Source: Azoarcus sp031546845 (GTDB lineage Bacteria; Pseudomonadota; Gammaproteobacteria; Burkholderiales; Rhodocyclaceae). From it: 64,000 bases of DNA. Both the position numbers and the translations under genes were made by a program. Numbering within the stretch: the stretch's first letter is position 1; the number at the start of each line of letters is the position of its first letter. A model generated the notes under the pieces. That model had not been told where the DNA came from and made no database searches. It saw only the letters and a list, made by a program, of their open reading frames with translations. The DNA is taken from the NCBI GenBank assembly GCA_031546845.1, contig JAVBJT010000003.1:5641-69640 (forward strand). The letters are read 5' to 3'. Positions 28,147 through 36,919 of the stretch are shown in pieces.

Positions 28147-28860
28147 ATGAAGACTGTTCAAGTATTCATTGTCTTGGCGATATCGTTGGGGCTGAGTGGG
28201 TGTTTCGCGCGGTATCACAATACGGAAGAAGCTTATGCACCGTTTCCAGAAATACCGGCCAATCCGGACGGAGTCTGCCCCGATCTGACCGGAACGTACT
28301 ACAAGTATGCATGCCCGGAGGAGCCGGGCGGCGGCATGTATGTTGATTTTCTCAACAATCACCTTGGGGAGCCAATTTTCTCGGAGGAAGTTTTGGCCCA
28401 AGCACGTAAAAATCCCCCAGGCCCTCCCTCCACACCCATACCGAAATGTTCTCCCCCACCAGTCATTACCAGCATTGTGTCAGTGCGTTACCTCGCCGCC
28501 GAGAAAAAATATGAAGCACGAACGTGGAACGCAGAGATGACACGCTCCGTTGTCACCTTCTACGATTTAGGTAAAAGTAAACCGACCTGCGACAAGGGGG
28601 TCAGGTATGGGAAAGACAAAGGAGAAAACTACGGAGTTGAAAGCGGCAGCACATATAAAAGTATTTCGACCGTATCGAAAACTGCCGAAGGCGATCTTGT
28701 CTACAAACGCTATATAGACCAGGCACTGTATGCCTTCAAAACCATTCCTATGGGTGGAACCCATACCATCCACACCTACCGCTTCAAGGTCTACCACGGT
28801 TCCATACCCAGGGCTTTTGCACTCGAATGTCATTGCACCAACCCCACCTTACCCCATTGA
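28147..28860 (+). CDS. Lipoprotein paralogue 4, C-terminus altered by a MITE-like insertion
   Basis: The first ~220 residues match the family (lipobox LSGC, ARYHNTEEAYAPFPEIP, VCPDLTGTYYKYAC). After YHGSIP the frame runs into the 215-bp insertion and ends with 16 foreign residues (RAFALECHCTNPTLPH). The original tail, DN and TAA, is found right after the insertion at 29033-29043, so the ancestral product ended YHGSIPDN like its siblings. The protein is probably still made, with a changed tip. Confidence 0.82.
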   Translation: MKTVQVFIVLAISLGLSGCFARYHNTEEAYAPFPEIPANPDGVCPDLTGTYYKYACPEEPGGGMYVDFLNNHLGEPIFSEEVLAQARKNPPGPPSTPIPKCSPPPVITSIVSVRYLAAEKKYEARTWNAEMTRSVVTFYDLGKSKPTCDKGVRYGKDKGENYGVESGSTYKSISTVSKTAEGDLVYKRYIDQALYAFKTIPMGGTHTIHTYRFKVYHGSIPRAFALECHCTNPTLPH

Positions 28861-29023
28861 AAGATATGGGCCACCTTCGCAGCATCGGTCGCGCCGTGAG
28901 CCATTCACATGCCGGCCACCCGCGAATTCTGGTAACCCTGACTGGTGCCGCACGGTGGTTGGCCCATTGATTTCGTTGAATAAATTAGAAACCTGTCTAT
29001 GCATTCCGAGTGCAAAGGCCCTG
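28809..29023. mobile_element. 215-bp MITE-like insertion with inverted repeats and 10-bp target duplication
   Basis: The left end CAGGGCTTTTGCACTCG and the right end CGAGTGCAAAGGCCCTG are inverted repeats with one mismatch. The 10-bp sequence GTTCCATACC flanks the element on both sides (28799-28808 and 29024-29033). Removing element plus one copy restores the family C-terminus of lipoprotein 4 exactly. There is no ORF for a transposase, so it must move in trans. CAGGG ends with 8-10 bp duplications are, from memory, a trait of the ISAs1 family, which makes that the first parent to test. Confidence 0.82.
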
Positions 29024-29121
29024 GTTCCATACCAGACAACTAATCATGTTGCACGTATGGCATATTTTTCCCAAGGCCCGTTGCTCTTAACTTCTTCGCG
29101 CTCCCTAGCGCTGACCTCTAC

Positions 29122-29220
29122 AGGCAACGCTCCGGCGGACCTGCGTTTCATAGGCAATGCAGCGAATATCGTGTCAGGCTCGGCGCAGTCTTACTTTGTC
29201 GAGACGATGAACTCTTTTTT
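29122..29220 (+). pseudogene. Orphan TpsA C-terminal fragment
   Basis: The stretch encodes ADLRFIGNAANIVSGSAQ and YFVETMNSFF, which matches the end of the large TpsA (ANLRFIGNAARIVKGSAQ, YFVETMNYF). It lacks any start, so it is a leftover C-terminal module, as occurs when CDI-type loci accumulate displaced tips. It lies between the MITE and the second TpsA. Confidence 0.65.
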
Positions 29221-29240
29221 TCTCATCTTAAACACCCCCC

Positions 29241-31532
29241 ATGCGAAGGATCGTATTTTCCGCCGTCAAGGCTGTGCCTGCCTTGCCCCTTGCCTTTGCG
29301 GCTTGCTCTGTGGCTCTTGCCCAGCCCACCATCGTGCCCGACGGGCGGAGCGCGACCGTGGTGAATCAGCACGACACCGGCCGGCTTACCGTTGTCCCCG
29401 CCACGGCGGATCGCGACGGCATCAGCCTCAACACCTATCAGCGCTTCGACGTCGGCCGCCCAGGGGCGGATTTCGACAATACCCGGGCCAATGCCCGGCT
29501 TATCGTCAACGAAGTCACCAGCGCCCTGCCCAGCCGCCTGGAAGGCGACATCGCCATTCAAGGCACGCGCGCCAACTTCATTCTCGCCAACCCGAACGGC
29601 ATCCTCGTCAACGGCACGCGCTTTACCAACACCGGCGCGGTCGCGCTTGCCACCAGCCCCGTGTCGCTCGTCGAATATCACCCCAGCCCCGACCGGGCGC
29701 AGAACAACATCCGGCTCCAAACCAGCCAGGGGTTGCTTGAAATCGGCCCGGAGGGGCTTGCCGGCGCCTTTACCCATCTTGAACTGATCGCCAAAGACAT
29801 TCGCATCAACGGCCCGGTCGAAAACGCCTTTACCCACCCGGAGAGCTCCGTCCGCCTGATCGGCGGCAGCTCCGTCGTCGAAATCGACAGCGGCGTCTCC
29901 CCGGTGGATGAGCAAACTCCCTGGCTGCGCTTCATCGAAGGGGGCGACGCCCGCCAGACCGTCGCCGTGGACATCACCCCGCTCGGCAGCCTGCAAGCCG
30001 GCCGGATCGAAGTCCTCGTCACCGACCAGGGCGCGGGCGTGCGCCATGCCGGCACCGCCTACGCCATGCTCAACGATTTTTCCCTCAGCAGCAGCGGGGA
30101 AGTCCATCTTGCCGGCGGCAGCGCAAAAGCCCTCGGTCATGTCCTGATCGCGGCGGAAACCTTGAAAGCCAGCGACAACGCCGAAATCGACGCCCAGGGC
30201 GGCCTTCTTCTGCTGAAAAGTTCGGCCATCGATCTGACCGACAGCACGGCGCACGGCGGTCTGGGCGTCCAGATCGAAGCCAACACGCTCAAACTCACCA
30301 CCACCGCGCCCCCGGCCGGCTCCTCGACTGCCGCTCCCGCCGTCGTCACCAGCCTGAGCAGCCGGGGCGGCGGCGTCGAACTCAACATCCGCGATACCGT
30401 CACGCTGACCGGCGCCGACATCACCGCGCTTACCGACGTGACGGGCAAAATTGGCCAAAACCTCACACTGGACCACAACGACGCCGGCGCGGCCCGCATC
30501 ATCGCCGCCACCGGCCGCCTCAAGCTCGACGTCGCCGGCACGCTCGTCAACAATGGCGGCCTGCTGCAAGGCCACGCCGCCGACCCGGCGCACCCCGAAG
30601 AGGGCGCCGTCCTCATCGGCACGGGGGGCGAACTCATCAACCGCAGCACCGCCAGCGACCGCCTCGCCGTCATCTTCGGCGAAGCCGGCGATATCGTCCT
30701 GCACAGCACGGGCGATATCACCAACAACGCCGGCCGCATCATCGCCAACGGCCACCTCAAGCTATCCACCGATGGCGACGTTCATAACCGCATCGACAAA
30801 ACCCCCGGCGCGTATGACGAACTCACGCAAACGGATACCGACCGCCAGCGCTTCCTCGGCCTGACGGTCTTCAGCGACCACAAAGTCGAAACCGACTACG
30901 GCGCGCTCATCATCCCCGATCAACTCGCCTACCTCGTCGCCGACGGCAATCTCGACATCACCGCGCGCAACATTCGCTCGATCGGCGGTCAGATCCACGC
31001 CAACAATGGCGACATGCACCTTACCGCCAGCGAACAAATCGAAAATCGCGTCGTACGTACCGGCCAAACCGAATACCGCAAAGTCTGCCGCATCTTTTGC
31101 CGCCCGCAAGCCAAATCCACCGTCGTTCTGCATGGCGGCGGCATTCAAGCCACCGGCAGCATCACCCTGAGCGCGGGGAAGGGCGTCATCAACCAAGGCG
31201 GCAGCGTCGATGCCGTCGACAACATCGACTTGCGCACGCCGCTCGTACGCGCCGAAGCAATGGACGCCTACCTGGCCATGAGCCAAGCCCACGGCTTCCA
31301 AAGCTGGTTCGGCAAGGGTTACGGACGTCTTTTCCGTCAGGACACGGGCGGCGCCTTCAACGCGGGGGGCAGCCTTACCGCCAGTGGCGACCTCATCACC
31401 GACGGCGGCGTCCTTCACATCGGCGGCGCCACCACCATAGACGGAACGCATACCCACCTGCGCGACCCGGTGCGCGAACCCGCCCCGACCGACCTCCCCA
31501 AAGGCGGCCTTTTCTCCTTCCTCTTCGATTGA
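29241..31532 (+). CDS. Short TpsA protein (filamentous haemagglutinin N-terminal domain)
   Basis: The 763-residue protein has a Sec signal peptide ending SVALAQ, then a complete TPS domain (NQHDTGRLTVVPATADRDGI, TSALPSRLEGDIAIQGTRAN, LANPNGILVNGTRFTNTGAV). A beta-helix follows and the protein stops at FSFLFD without a toxin-like module. It precedes the TpsB gene by 1 bp and is surely co-transcribed with it. It could be a separate exported adhesin or a helper for the large TpsA, which has no transporter of its own nearby. The two cysteines near RKVCRIFCRPQ are unusual for TpsA proteins. Confidence 0.9.
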   Translation: MRRIVFSAVKAVPALPLAFAACSVALAQPTIVPDGRSATVVNQHDTGRLTVVPATADRDGISLNTYQRFDVGRPGADFDNTRANARLIVNEVTSALPSRLEGDIAIQGTRANFILANPNGILVNGTRFTNTGAVALATSPVSLVEYHPSPDRAQNNIRLQTSQGLLEIGPEGLAGAFTHLELIAKDIRINGPVENAFTHPESSVRLIGGSSVVEIDSGVSPVDEQTPWLRFIEGGDARQTVAVDITPLGSLQAGRIEVLVTDQGAGVRHAGTAYAMLNDFSLSSSGEVHLAGGSAKALGHVLIAAETLKASDNAEIDAQGGLLLLKSSAIDLTDSTAHGGLGVQIEANTLKLTTTAPPAGSSTAAPAVVTSLSSRGGGVELNIRDTVTLTGADITALTDVTGKIGQNLTLDHNDAGAARIIAATGRLKLDVAGTLVNNGGLLQGHAADPAHPEEGAVLIGTGGELINRSTASDRLAVIFGEAGDIVLHSTGDITNNAGRIIANGHLKLSTDGDVHNRIDKTPGAYDELTQTDTDRQRFLGLTVFSDHKVETDYGALIIPDQLAYLVADGNLDITARNIRSIGGQIHANNGDMHLTASEQIENRVVRTGQTEYRKVCRIFCRPQAKSTVVLHGGGIQATGSITLSAGKGVINQGGSVDAVDNIDLRTPLVRAEAMDAYLAMSQAHGFQSWFGKGYGRLFRQDTGGAFNAGGSLTASGDLITDGGVLHIGGATTIDGTHTHLRDPVREPAPTDLPKGGLFSFLFD

Positions 31533-31533
31533 T

Positions 31534-33234
31534 ATGCGTTCCAGGCGCCCCTTTCCCACCCTGCCCGCCGATCTGCTCCGCGCGCTCTTGGCGTCCCAGG
31601 TATTTTTACTGGCCTGCGGCCTCTCTTTTCCCGCAAGCGCCCAGCGCGTGCCCAGCGCGGCCGAAGACCCCGCCCGCCGCCTGCTCGACGAAGAACGCAT
31701 TCGTCAGCGCGACGAACGCCTGACCCGCGAAACCCCGGAAATCGGCGTCACTGCCCCCCCGGCCGACGATGGCCGCGCCCCGATCGATACGCCCGAAGTC
31801 GAACCCGCCTTCCCGATCCGCGAAATCACCATCCAGGGCAACACCCGCCTCAGCGAAAGCGAACTCAAAGCCGTTCTCGCCCCCTTCCGCGATGTTCCGA
31901 TGGGCATCAACCGCATCAACCTCCTGCTGCGCCGCCTCACCGCCCTGTACCTCGAAAAAGGCTACTTCACCACCCGCTGCTACCTCGGCGAACAAAACCT
32001 CTCCGAAGGCGTGCTCGTCATCCAGGTCTTCGAAGGCCGGCTCGAAAGCCTCCGCTACAACGGCGGCCCGCCGCCGCCGGGCGTGCGCCTGGCCTTTCCG
32101 CTCAGCGATGGCGACATCCTGCGCCTGCAGGATGTTGAGCAGGGCGTCGAACAACTCAACCGCCTGCGCCGCAACAAAGCCACCCTCAGCGTCGAACCCG
32201 GCGAACAACCGGGCGGCAGCGTCGTCAACATCACCAACACCCAGGGCGACAGCCGCTACTACAACATCGGCTTCGACAACGCCGGGCAAGCCTCCACCGG
32301 GCGCAACCGCCTGCGCTTCGGCGTCGATTTCGAAGACATCGTCGGCCTGCAGGAAACCACCACCCTGTCCTACACCGGCACGCGCGACACCAACGCCGCG
32401 CTCTTCTCCACCGCGCTGCCCGTCGGCTACCAGACCTACACCTATACCTACTCCTACTCCGACTACGTCACCCCGCTCGGCGGCTACTCCCTGCTTTTCG
32501 GCGACACCAACTGGCACAACATCGCCTGGAACCTCATGCTCGCCCGCACCCGGGAAGGCCGCAGCAGCCTCGACGTCTCGCTCGGCCATCGCCAAGGCCG
32601 GCGCTTCATCAACGACACCGCGTTCACCCCGCAACGCCAAACCAACCTGCGCGTCGCCTACAACCGCTTTCAACAACAATCCTGGGGCAACTGGCTCGGC
32701 GAAGTCTCCTGGAGCCACGGCATACCGCTGCTGGGCGCAGACCGCGACCCCGCGGGCCTGCCGAGCGAAGCGCCCTCCAACCGCTTCCACAAATTCGCCA
32801 CCACGCTTGACCTCACCTACCTCATCAGCCAGGAATGGGTGTGGCACTCCACCGCCTCCGCCCAATGGAGCCGCACCGGCCTTTTCGGCTCCGAGCAGAT
32901 CACCATCGGCGGCGGCGGCAGCGTGCGCGGCTTTGAAGAAAACACCGCCTCCGGCGACCGTGGCGCCTACCTGCGCTCCGACCTCCAATGGCATGGCGCC
33001 CAATGGCTCGAATCGCTCGGCCTGCGCACCCAGCCCTACCTTTTTCTCGACCACGGCTATGCCCGCCAGATCGGTCTCGACAAAGGCACCACCCTTACCG
33101 GCGTGGGCTTTGGCGCCCGTTTCATCGGGCACGGCCTTTCCGCCGACCTGACCCTCGGCCATCCGACGCAAAAGCCCTCGGGTCTTGACGCCGATCCCCT
33201 GCGTCTGGCCCTGACCCTCAGCTACCAATACTGA
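31534..33234 (+). CDS. TpsB outer-membrane transporter (ShlB/FhaC family)
   Basis: The 566-residue protein has a signal peptide ending FPASAQ, an N-terminal helix/linker, POTRA domains (FPIREITIQGNTRLSESELKAVL; INRINLLLRRLTALYLEKGYFTTR) and a 16-strand barrel with the conserved VRGF motif (GGGGSVRGFEE) of loop L6. It ends in an aromatic residue (SYQY), as outer-membrane barrels do. It translocates TpsA proteins across the outer membrane, here probably both the short TpsA in front of it and the large one at 17.5 kb. The following 137 bases hold no gene. Confidence 0.95.
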   Translation: MRSRRPFPTLPADLLRALLASQVFLLACGLSFPASAQRVPSAAEDPARRLLDEERIRQRDERLTRETPEIGVTAPPADDGRAPIDTPEVEPAFPIREITIQGNTRLSESELKAVLAPFRDVPMGINRINLLLRRLTALYLEKGYFTTRCYLGEQNLSEGVLVIQVFEGRLESLRYNGGPPPPGVRLAFPLSDGDILRLQDVEQGVEQLNRLRRNKATLSVEPGEQPGGSVVNITNTQGDSRYYNIGFDNAGQASTGRNRLRFGVDFEDIVGLQETTTLSYTGTRDTNAALFSTALPVGYQTYTYTYSYSDYVTPLGGYSLLFGDTNWHNIAWNLMLARTREGRSSLDVSLGHRQGRRFINDTAFTPQRQTNLRVAYNRFQQQSWGNWLGEVSWSHGIPLLGADRDPAGLPSEAPSNRFHKFATTLDLTYLISQEWVWHSTASAQWSRTGLFGSEQITIGGGGSVRGFEENTASGDRGAYLRSDLQWHGAQWLESLGLRTQPYLFLDHGYARQIGLDKGTTLTGVGFGARFIGHGLSADLTLGHPTQKPSGLDADPLRLALTLSYQY

Positions 33235-33371
33235 ACACCGTGAATGCCCTATGTCCCACCCCTCCTCTGGTCAAAAATCTTTTTTTTCATGTTTTTCGAC
33301 CAATGACCTTGCCCTCGAAAAACGTATCCCTTGCCAAGCGTCGTCGAAGTACGGATCGCGGCACGTGCGAG

Positions 33372-33815
33372 CTATATGAGGCATTTCTGTGTCCTGTCGA
33401 CCATGTCGTCAACGTATCGGTGGCATCGTCTCCCTTGCCCACCTTCCCGCTCCACCGCCCTCCCCGCGACCCAGACGGCGGGCCTGAGCACCAGCCGCAC
33501 CGCACGTATCAGCAGCGGCCGCCCGTCAAGGAGACGGCAAACCGCTGGCGCGCTCCGGTAGTAGGCAAGGATCAGACAACGGCCCAGCACGGACGAACGC
33601 AACACGCGGTCGCGGAACGACCTGAGCAGCGCCACCTCCCTCCCCTCACCGTAGACCAGCGTGGCGATGAAACACCGCCCCTTCCGTTCAAGCGTCCCCT
33701 CACGGAAGAATCGCCGATGCTCCCGGTCTCCCCGTGCCATGTCGGTAAGCTGCCTGGCAGATCGGCGCCGGCCGTACAGGTGCTCGAACTGCACGCGCTG
33801 TTCGCACACTCCCAT
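33372..33815 (-). CDS. CFI-box protein, end of the partition-like operon
   Basis: The 147-residue protein contains CFIATLVYGEGREVALLRSF and LGRCLILAYYRSAP, the pattern of the CFI-box C-terminal domain (CFIATAAYGS..., RFRD..LL, YYRxSP), followed by a hydrophobic stretch. Several N-terminal starts are possible; I use the first ATG. It lies 62 bp behind a membrane protein gene on the same strand. The role of CFI-box domains is unknown; they occur in envelope or membrane proteins and plasmid-type clusters. Confidence 0.65.
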   Translation of the reverse strand: MGVCEQRVQFEHLYGRRRSARQLTDMARGDREHRRFFREGTLERKGRCFIATLVYGEGREVALLRSFRDRVLRSSVLGRCLILAYYRSAPAVCRLLDGRPLLIRAVRLVLRPAVWVAGRAVEREGGQGRRCHRYVDDMVDRTQKCLI

Positions 33816-33877
33816 CTAGGCGAGCTCGGAGGCGCTCACACCGTCGCGCCGGCGCGAAGATGATCGGATCGGGCCCC

Positions 33878-34375
33878 TCATTGCGCGTCCCACCTTCGCT
33901 CAAGTCCGGCTCGCCAGCGGGAGTAGTCGCTGTCGAGCAGGTAGTCGATGCGAGCAACGGCCCGCCGGCGGCGTGCCTCCGGGATGTGCCGCCTGAACAG
34001 CCAGTAGGCGAACACGAACGCCGCCAGGGCGGGTACCGCCAACCAACCCAACGAAACGGTGAAGGAACCCGCCACCGCCGCGATGAACAGCACATCCGCT
34101 TGGGTGAGCCAGCAACTGCCGCCGCCAGCGAGGAATCGGGTGATCTCGCCGATGCTGTGATCTACGAGGGCAAGCACGCAGTCAGGCCGGGCACGGTCCA
34201 CGGCCACGCTCACCTCGTCACCGAGCTTGAGCGGGCTGACAGGCTGGCCCATTGCAAACTCGATCAATCGCCCCTCTTCCAGCTTCACGAGAAGGCGATA
34301 CTCGCCGGCGGCCGTCGGGTGCTTCTCGATGTCCTCGACCCACCCGTGAACGACACGGTATTCATTGTCAGGCAT
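33878..34375 (-). CDS. Two-helix membrane protein of the ParM-like operon
   Basis: The 165-residue protein (start MPDNEYRVVHG) has a soluble N-terminal ~95 residues with a beta-rich look (VEDIEKHPTAAGEYRLLVKL), then two transmembrane helices (ADVLFIAAVAGSFTVSLGW; VPALAAFVFAYWLF) and a basic tail. Its ATG overlaps the upstream gene by 8 bp, so the two are translated together. I do not recognise the family. Its place behind a ParM-like gene is worth noting because a membrane partner is unusual for a partition operon. Confidence 0.7.
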   Translation of the reverse strand: MPDNEYRVVHGWVEDIEKHPTAAGEYRLLVKLEEGRLIEFAMGQPVSPLKLGDEVSVAVDRARPDCVLALVDHSIGEITRFLAGGGSCWLTQADVLFIAAVAGSFTVSLGWLAVPALAAFVFAYWLFRRHIPEARRRRAVARIDYLLDSDYSRWRAGLERRWDAQ

Positions 34376-34694
34376 GCTCCTCCTCCTGAGGCAACATCCC
34401 TGCGTCGGTGATCGGCGCAGCGAACACGTCGGCGGCCGCTGGAACATCGAACGGCGACGGCGCCCCTGCCTGAACCGTGGCGGGCTCGACAGGCGGTGTC
34501 CGCACCGTCGGGCCGGTGTCGGTTCCGCCGGCCAGGTACCTTTCCCCTTCGTGTGCCAGCAGGCGCAGCCGGTTGATGCGCTTCGTGCCCTTCTTGAACC
34601 GGATCAAATCGTCGTAGAGCCGCGGGTCATCATCGCGATCCAACTCGAACAGCATGCGGATCGTCTCGGCACCGGGCGCTTTTCCGTTTTCCAT
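34368..34694 (-). CDS. ParR-like small protein paired with PRTRC protein D
   Basis: The 108-residue protein starts at an ATG that shares a base with the stop of the ParM-like gene (TGATG). The N-terminal half (IRMLFELDRDDDPRLYDDL, followed by KKGTKRINRLRLLAHEG) resembles small DNA-binding adaptors encoded after ParM-type actins; the C-terminal half is low-complexity and acidic/proline-rich. A role as the adaptor that links filament to DNA is inferred from position and shape, not from a named family match. Confidence 0.6.
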   Translation of the reverse strand: MENGKAPGAETIRMLFELDRDDDPRLYDDLIRFKKGTKRINRLRLLAHEGERYLAGGTDTGPTVRTPPVEPATVQAGAPSPFDVPAAADVFAAPITDAGMLPQEEEHA

Positions 34695-35722
34695 CACGCA
34701 CCTCCCTGCGCCGCAGTGGCGAGCGCGGCAAAAAGCTTCGGTGCGTGGTTCATCCCGGCAATCTGGAAGCCCCTGACGTTGGCGTACAGCGGTTCCTTCA
34801 CCTCCAGGATCTTGTGCTTCGGGAACGCCTCCTTGATCGCCTTCTTGAACAGATAGGCTCCGCCGCCGACCAGGATGATGTTCTGGAAGCTGTAGCTCGC
34901 GCCCACCCACTGCATCATCGACGCCACGGCCTGTTGCGCGATGGAGTGGGCGATCGGCATGGCCTTCGAGATGTCGTAGGCCTTCTGGAAGATCACCGGG
35001 TTCTTGCCCGTGCGCAGCGCCCGGTCGATTGCGTCGATGTCGTTGTACGGGGTTCCGATGTCCATGCTGATCTCGGCCGCGATGGCCTGGAGCATGTCCG
35101 ATACTCCGCGGTTGACCGAGTGGCTCTTGTTCTGCACCAGGCGCATGCCTCGCGCAACGAGCCAGTCGAAGGTCCGCTTTCCGGGATCGATGATCAAGCT
35201 CTGCTCATGCTCAATGGTCGCCATCTTCTGGTGCTGTACCGCGAAGTCCACCAGGGCGCCTTGCGGCTGGGCAATGGCCAGGGCCTTGCGCACGGCGACG
35301 GTCTTGCCGTTGCCAACGTCGTGCGTTCCGGTGACCAGCTTCTCGAGCGCGCTCTTCTTCGTCGTGAGCGCCGCCACGGGCAGGCCCACGACCAGGAGGT
35401 CGATGGCGGGCACCTTCATCATCGCCAGGGCGCCGCGCAGCAGCGCCATGTATTCCGGCGTCTCGATGTAGCGGTCGTGCATCTGGGTGGCGCGGAACGT
35501 GTCCGCGGCCAGTTCGACCTCCGGGCCGACCTCGTAGTACAGGCCATTGATGGGAATCGCGACCGTCTTGCGGCGTTCGAACCCGGGCTGGGTCGAAGGC
35601 TCGCGCATGCTCGGATAGGCGATCGACGGGAAACTCGCGCAGCGGATTTCGCCGCCCGCGATGTTGCTGGTGTACTTGGTGTTGCCGAAGCCGACATCCA
35701 CCGCTCTGACCAATAGTTCCAT
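34694..35722 (-). CDS. PRTRC system protein D, ParM/actin-like ATPase
   Basis: The start MELLVRAVDVGFGNTKY is the PRTRC-D/ParM phosphate-1 motif. Further actin-fold motifs are LIIDPGKRTFDW (phosphate 2) and NIILVGGGAYLF (adenosine). A GGAGCG ribosome binding site precedes the ATG. The 342-residue protein should polymerise with ATP and move replicon copies, as ParM does. It is separated from the rest of the PRTRC cassette by the second recombinase gene and faces away from it, so it may be controlled independently. Confidence 0.88.
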   Translation of the reverse strand: MELLVRAVDVGFGNTKYTSNIAGGEIRCASFPSIAYPSMREPSTQPGFERRKTVAIPINGLYYEVGPEVELAADTFRATQMHDRYIETPEYMALLRGALAMMKVPAIDLLVVGLPVAALTTKKSALEKLVTGTHDVGNGKTVAVRKALAIAQPQGALVDFAVQHQKMATIEHEQSLIIDPGKRTFDWLVARGMRLVQNKSHSVNRGVSDMLQAIAAEISMDIGTPYNDIDAIDRALRTGKNPVIFQKAYDISKAMPIAHSIAQQAVASMMQWVGASYSFQNIILVGGGAYLFKKAIKEAFPKHKILEVKEPLYANVRGFQIAGMNHAPKLFAALATAAQGGA

Positions 35723-36919
35723 GGGACGCTCCTGAGAGGGATTGCAAGCGGCCAGCATCGGACTGCCGATGCGGCCGATCCACACGGAATTCGCCCTGGA
35801 ATGCCTCGTTCTCGCAGTCAGCCTGGGACTGTGCTCGCACTCCATTCGAATTTGATCGCGATGAAAGTCGATTGCGCGAACAGGCACGCCCTTGCGCATC
35901 CCGTGTCGCACTACGGTCTCATTGGATTTCGATGGATCAAGACCACAGTCTCAGGGCGCGCCGCCGGACCGAACACGAGACGGCATCGAAACGTTGCCAG
36001 TGGAAACCAGAGGCCAAGCAAGGGGATGTCAACCCCGCTTGCAGCCTCATTAAGGCACTCTTTCGGAAGAAAAACGCCCCCGGAATCCCGGTTTCAAGTG
36101 CCACCCGCAATCCTCGCCGTTTCGGCAGTTGCCGGGTGGTGCGCCGTTGACGATCCTCCCCTCCCCGGTGTCAACTACAGACTCCCGAGGCCATCCTGGC
36201 CTGCTCCTTCGCGGAGCGTAGGCGTTGCGGTCGTTACCCGCCTCTTCAAGCCCCGGCCCTCGAGCCGGGCTCGGCATGGTCCCCTGAGTCCATACCCGAA
36301 GTTGTTCAACCCGTAGAGCAACGCATGGCATTGCTGGCAGTCCGCTGCCAGACGCTTCCTGAAAGCGAGCCTTGCATTCGAGCAGTTCAGGCGGCCGGCA
36401 CCTGATGCCGCGCCACTGTTCCCGCCATCCCTTCGAGCACGCGCCTTGCGCGCAGCACGCGGTCGTGTTTGCCCTTGTGGGCTCCCCGTGTGTCCCCGCT
36501 CGTGAACCTGGCACTGCCCTGGACTTTTCGGTCAAGGGGCGGACCCATGCAGGTGGATGACGCTACGCATTCGAGGACTGATCCATCCAGACGCGCGCAA
36601 GGCCAGACCTTCGCACCGATGTTGCCCGCGCCCTCCGAGGCCGGACTTCATCCCAATCCCCGTCGAACGCAGAAATGCGGAAGCGGGCCGGATCAACGTG
36701 TTCATTTTTAAGACCGACCGAGTTGGTGCTGCGCCTGAGACGCTGTGCCGACGAACCGCTGGGTAGGTGGACGTGCTCGTGGTCGCACGTCATGCCGAAG
36801 CAACAGACCACGCATCGCAGGCGCGCCGGAATCCGCGCATGCGGTGAGCCGAAGGATTCCACCCCTTTCCCACCGTGGGTCGCCGGGACGGCGCACGGCT
36901 TCAGTTCAGGAGAAGTGCC
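35723..36919. other. 1.2-kb non-coding region between PRTRC-D and the second recombinase
   Basis: No convincing gene is seen. It must hold the divergent promoters of PRTRC-D (minus) and the recombinase (plus). There is an imperfect inverted repeat CCACCCGCAA / TTGCCGGGTGG around 36102-36142 and a 23-bp sequence repeated at 56.0 kb. Size, position next to a partition operon and repeats make it a candidate replication, partition (parC-like) or transfer origin, but I see no clear iteron array. Confidence 0.45.
36221..36243 (+). repeat. 23-bp dispersed repeat, copy 1
   Basis: GGCGTTGCGGTCGTTACCCG followed by CCT; 22 of 23 bases are the same as at 56000-56022. GCGG and CCGC within it form a small hairpin. 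Both copies lie in non-coding DNA several hundred bases before a plus-strand gene. Confidence 0.55.

Noticed and set aside
33240..33863. Plus-strand 207-codon frame after the TpsB gene
   Set aside because: It is the antisense of the CFI-box gene; the translated sequence is Pro/His/Arg-rich without a fold, while the minus strand has the recognisable CFI-box pattern.
35723..36919. Several frames of 60-170 codons in both directions between PRTRC-D and the recombinase
   Set aside because: None has a ribosome binding site with protein-like composition; they are Arg/Pro/Ser-rich as expected for GC-rich non-coding DNA.
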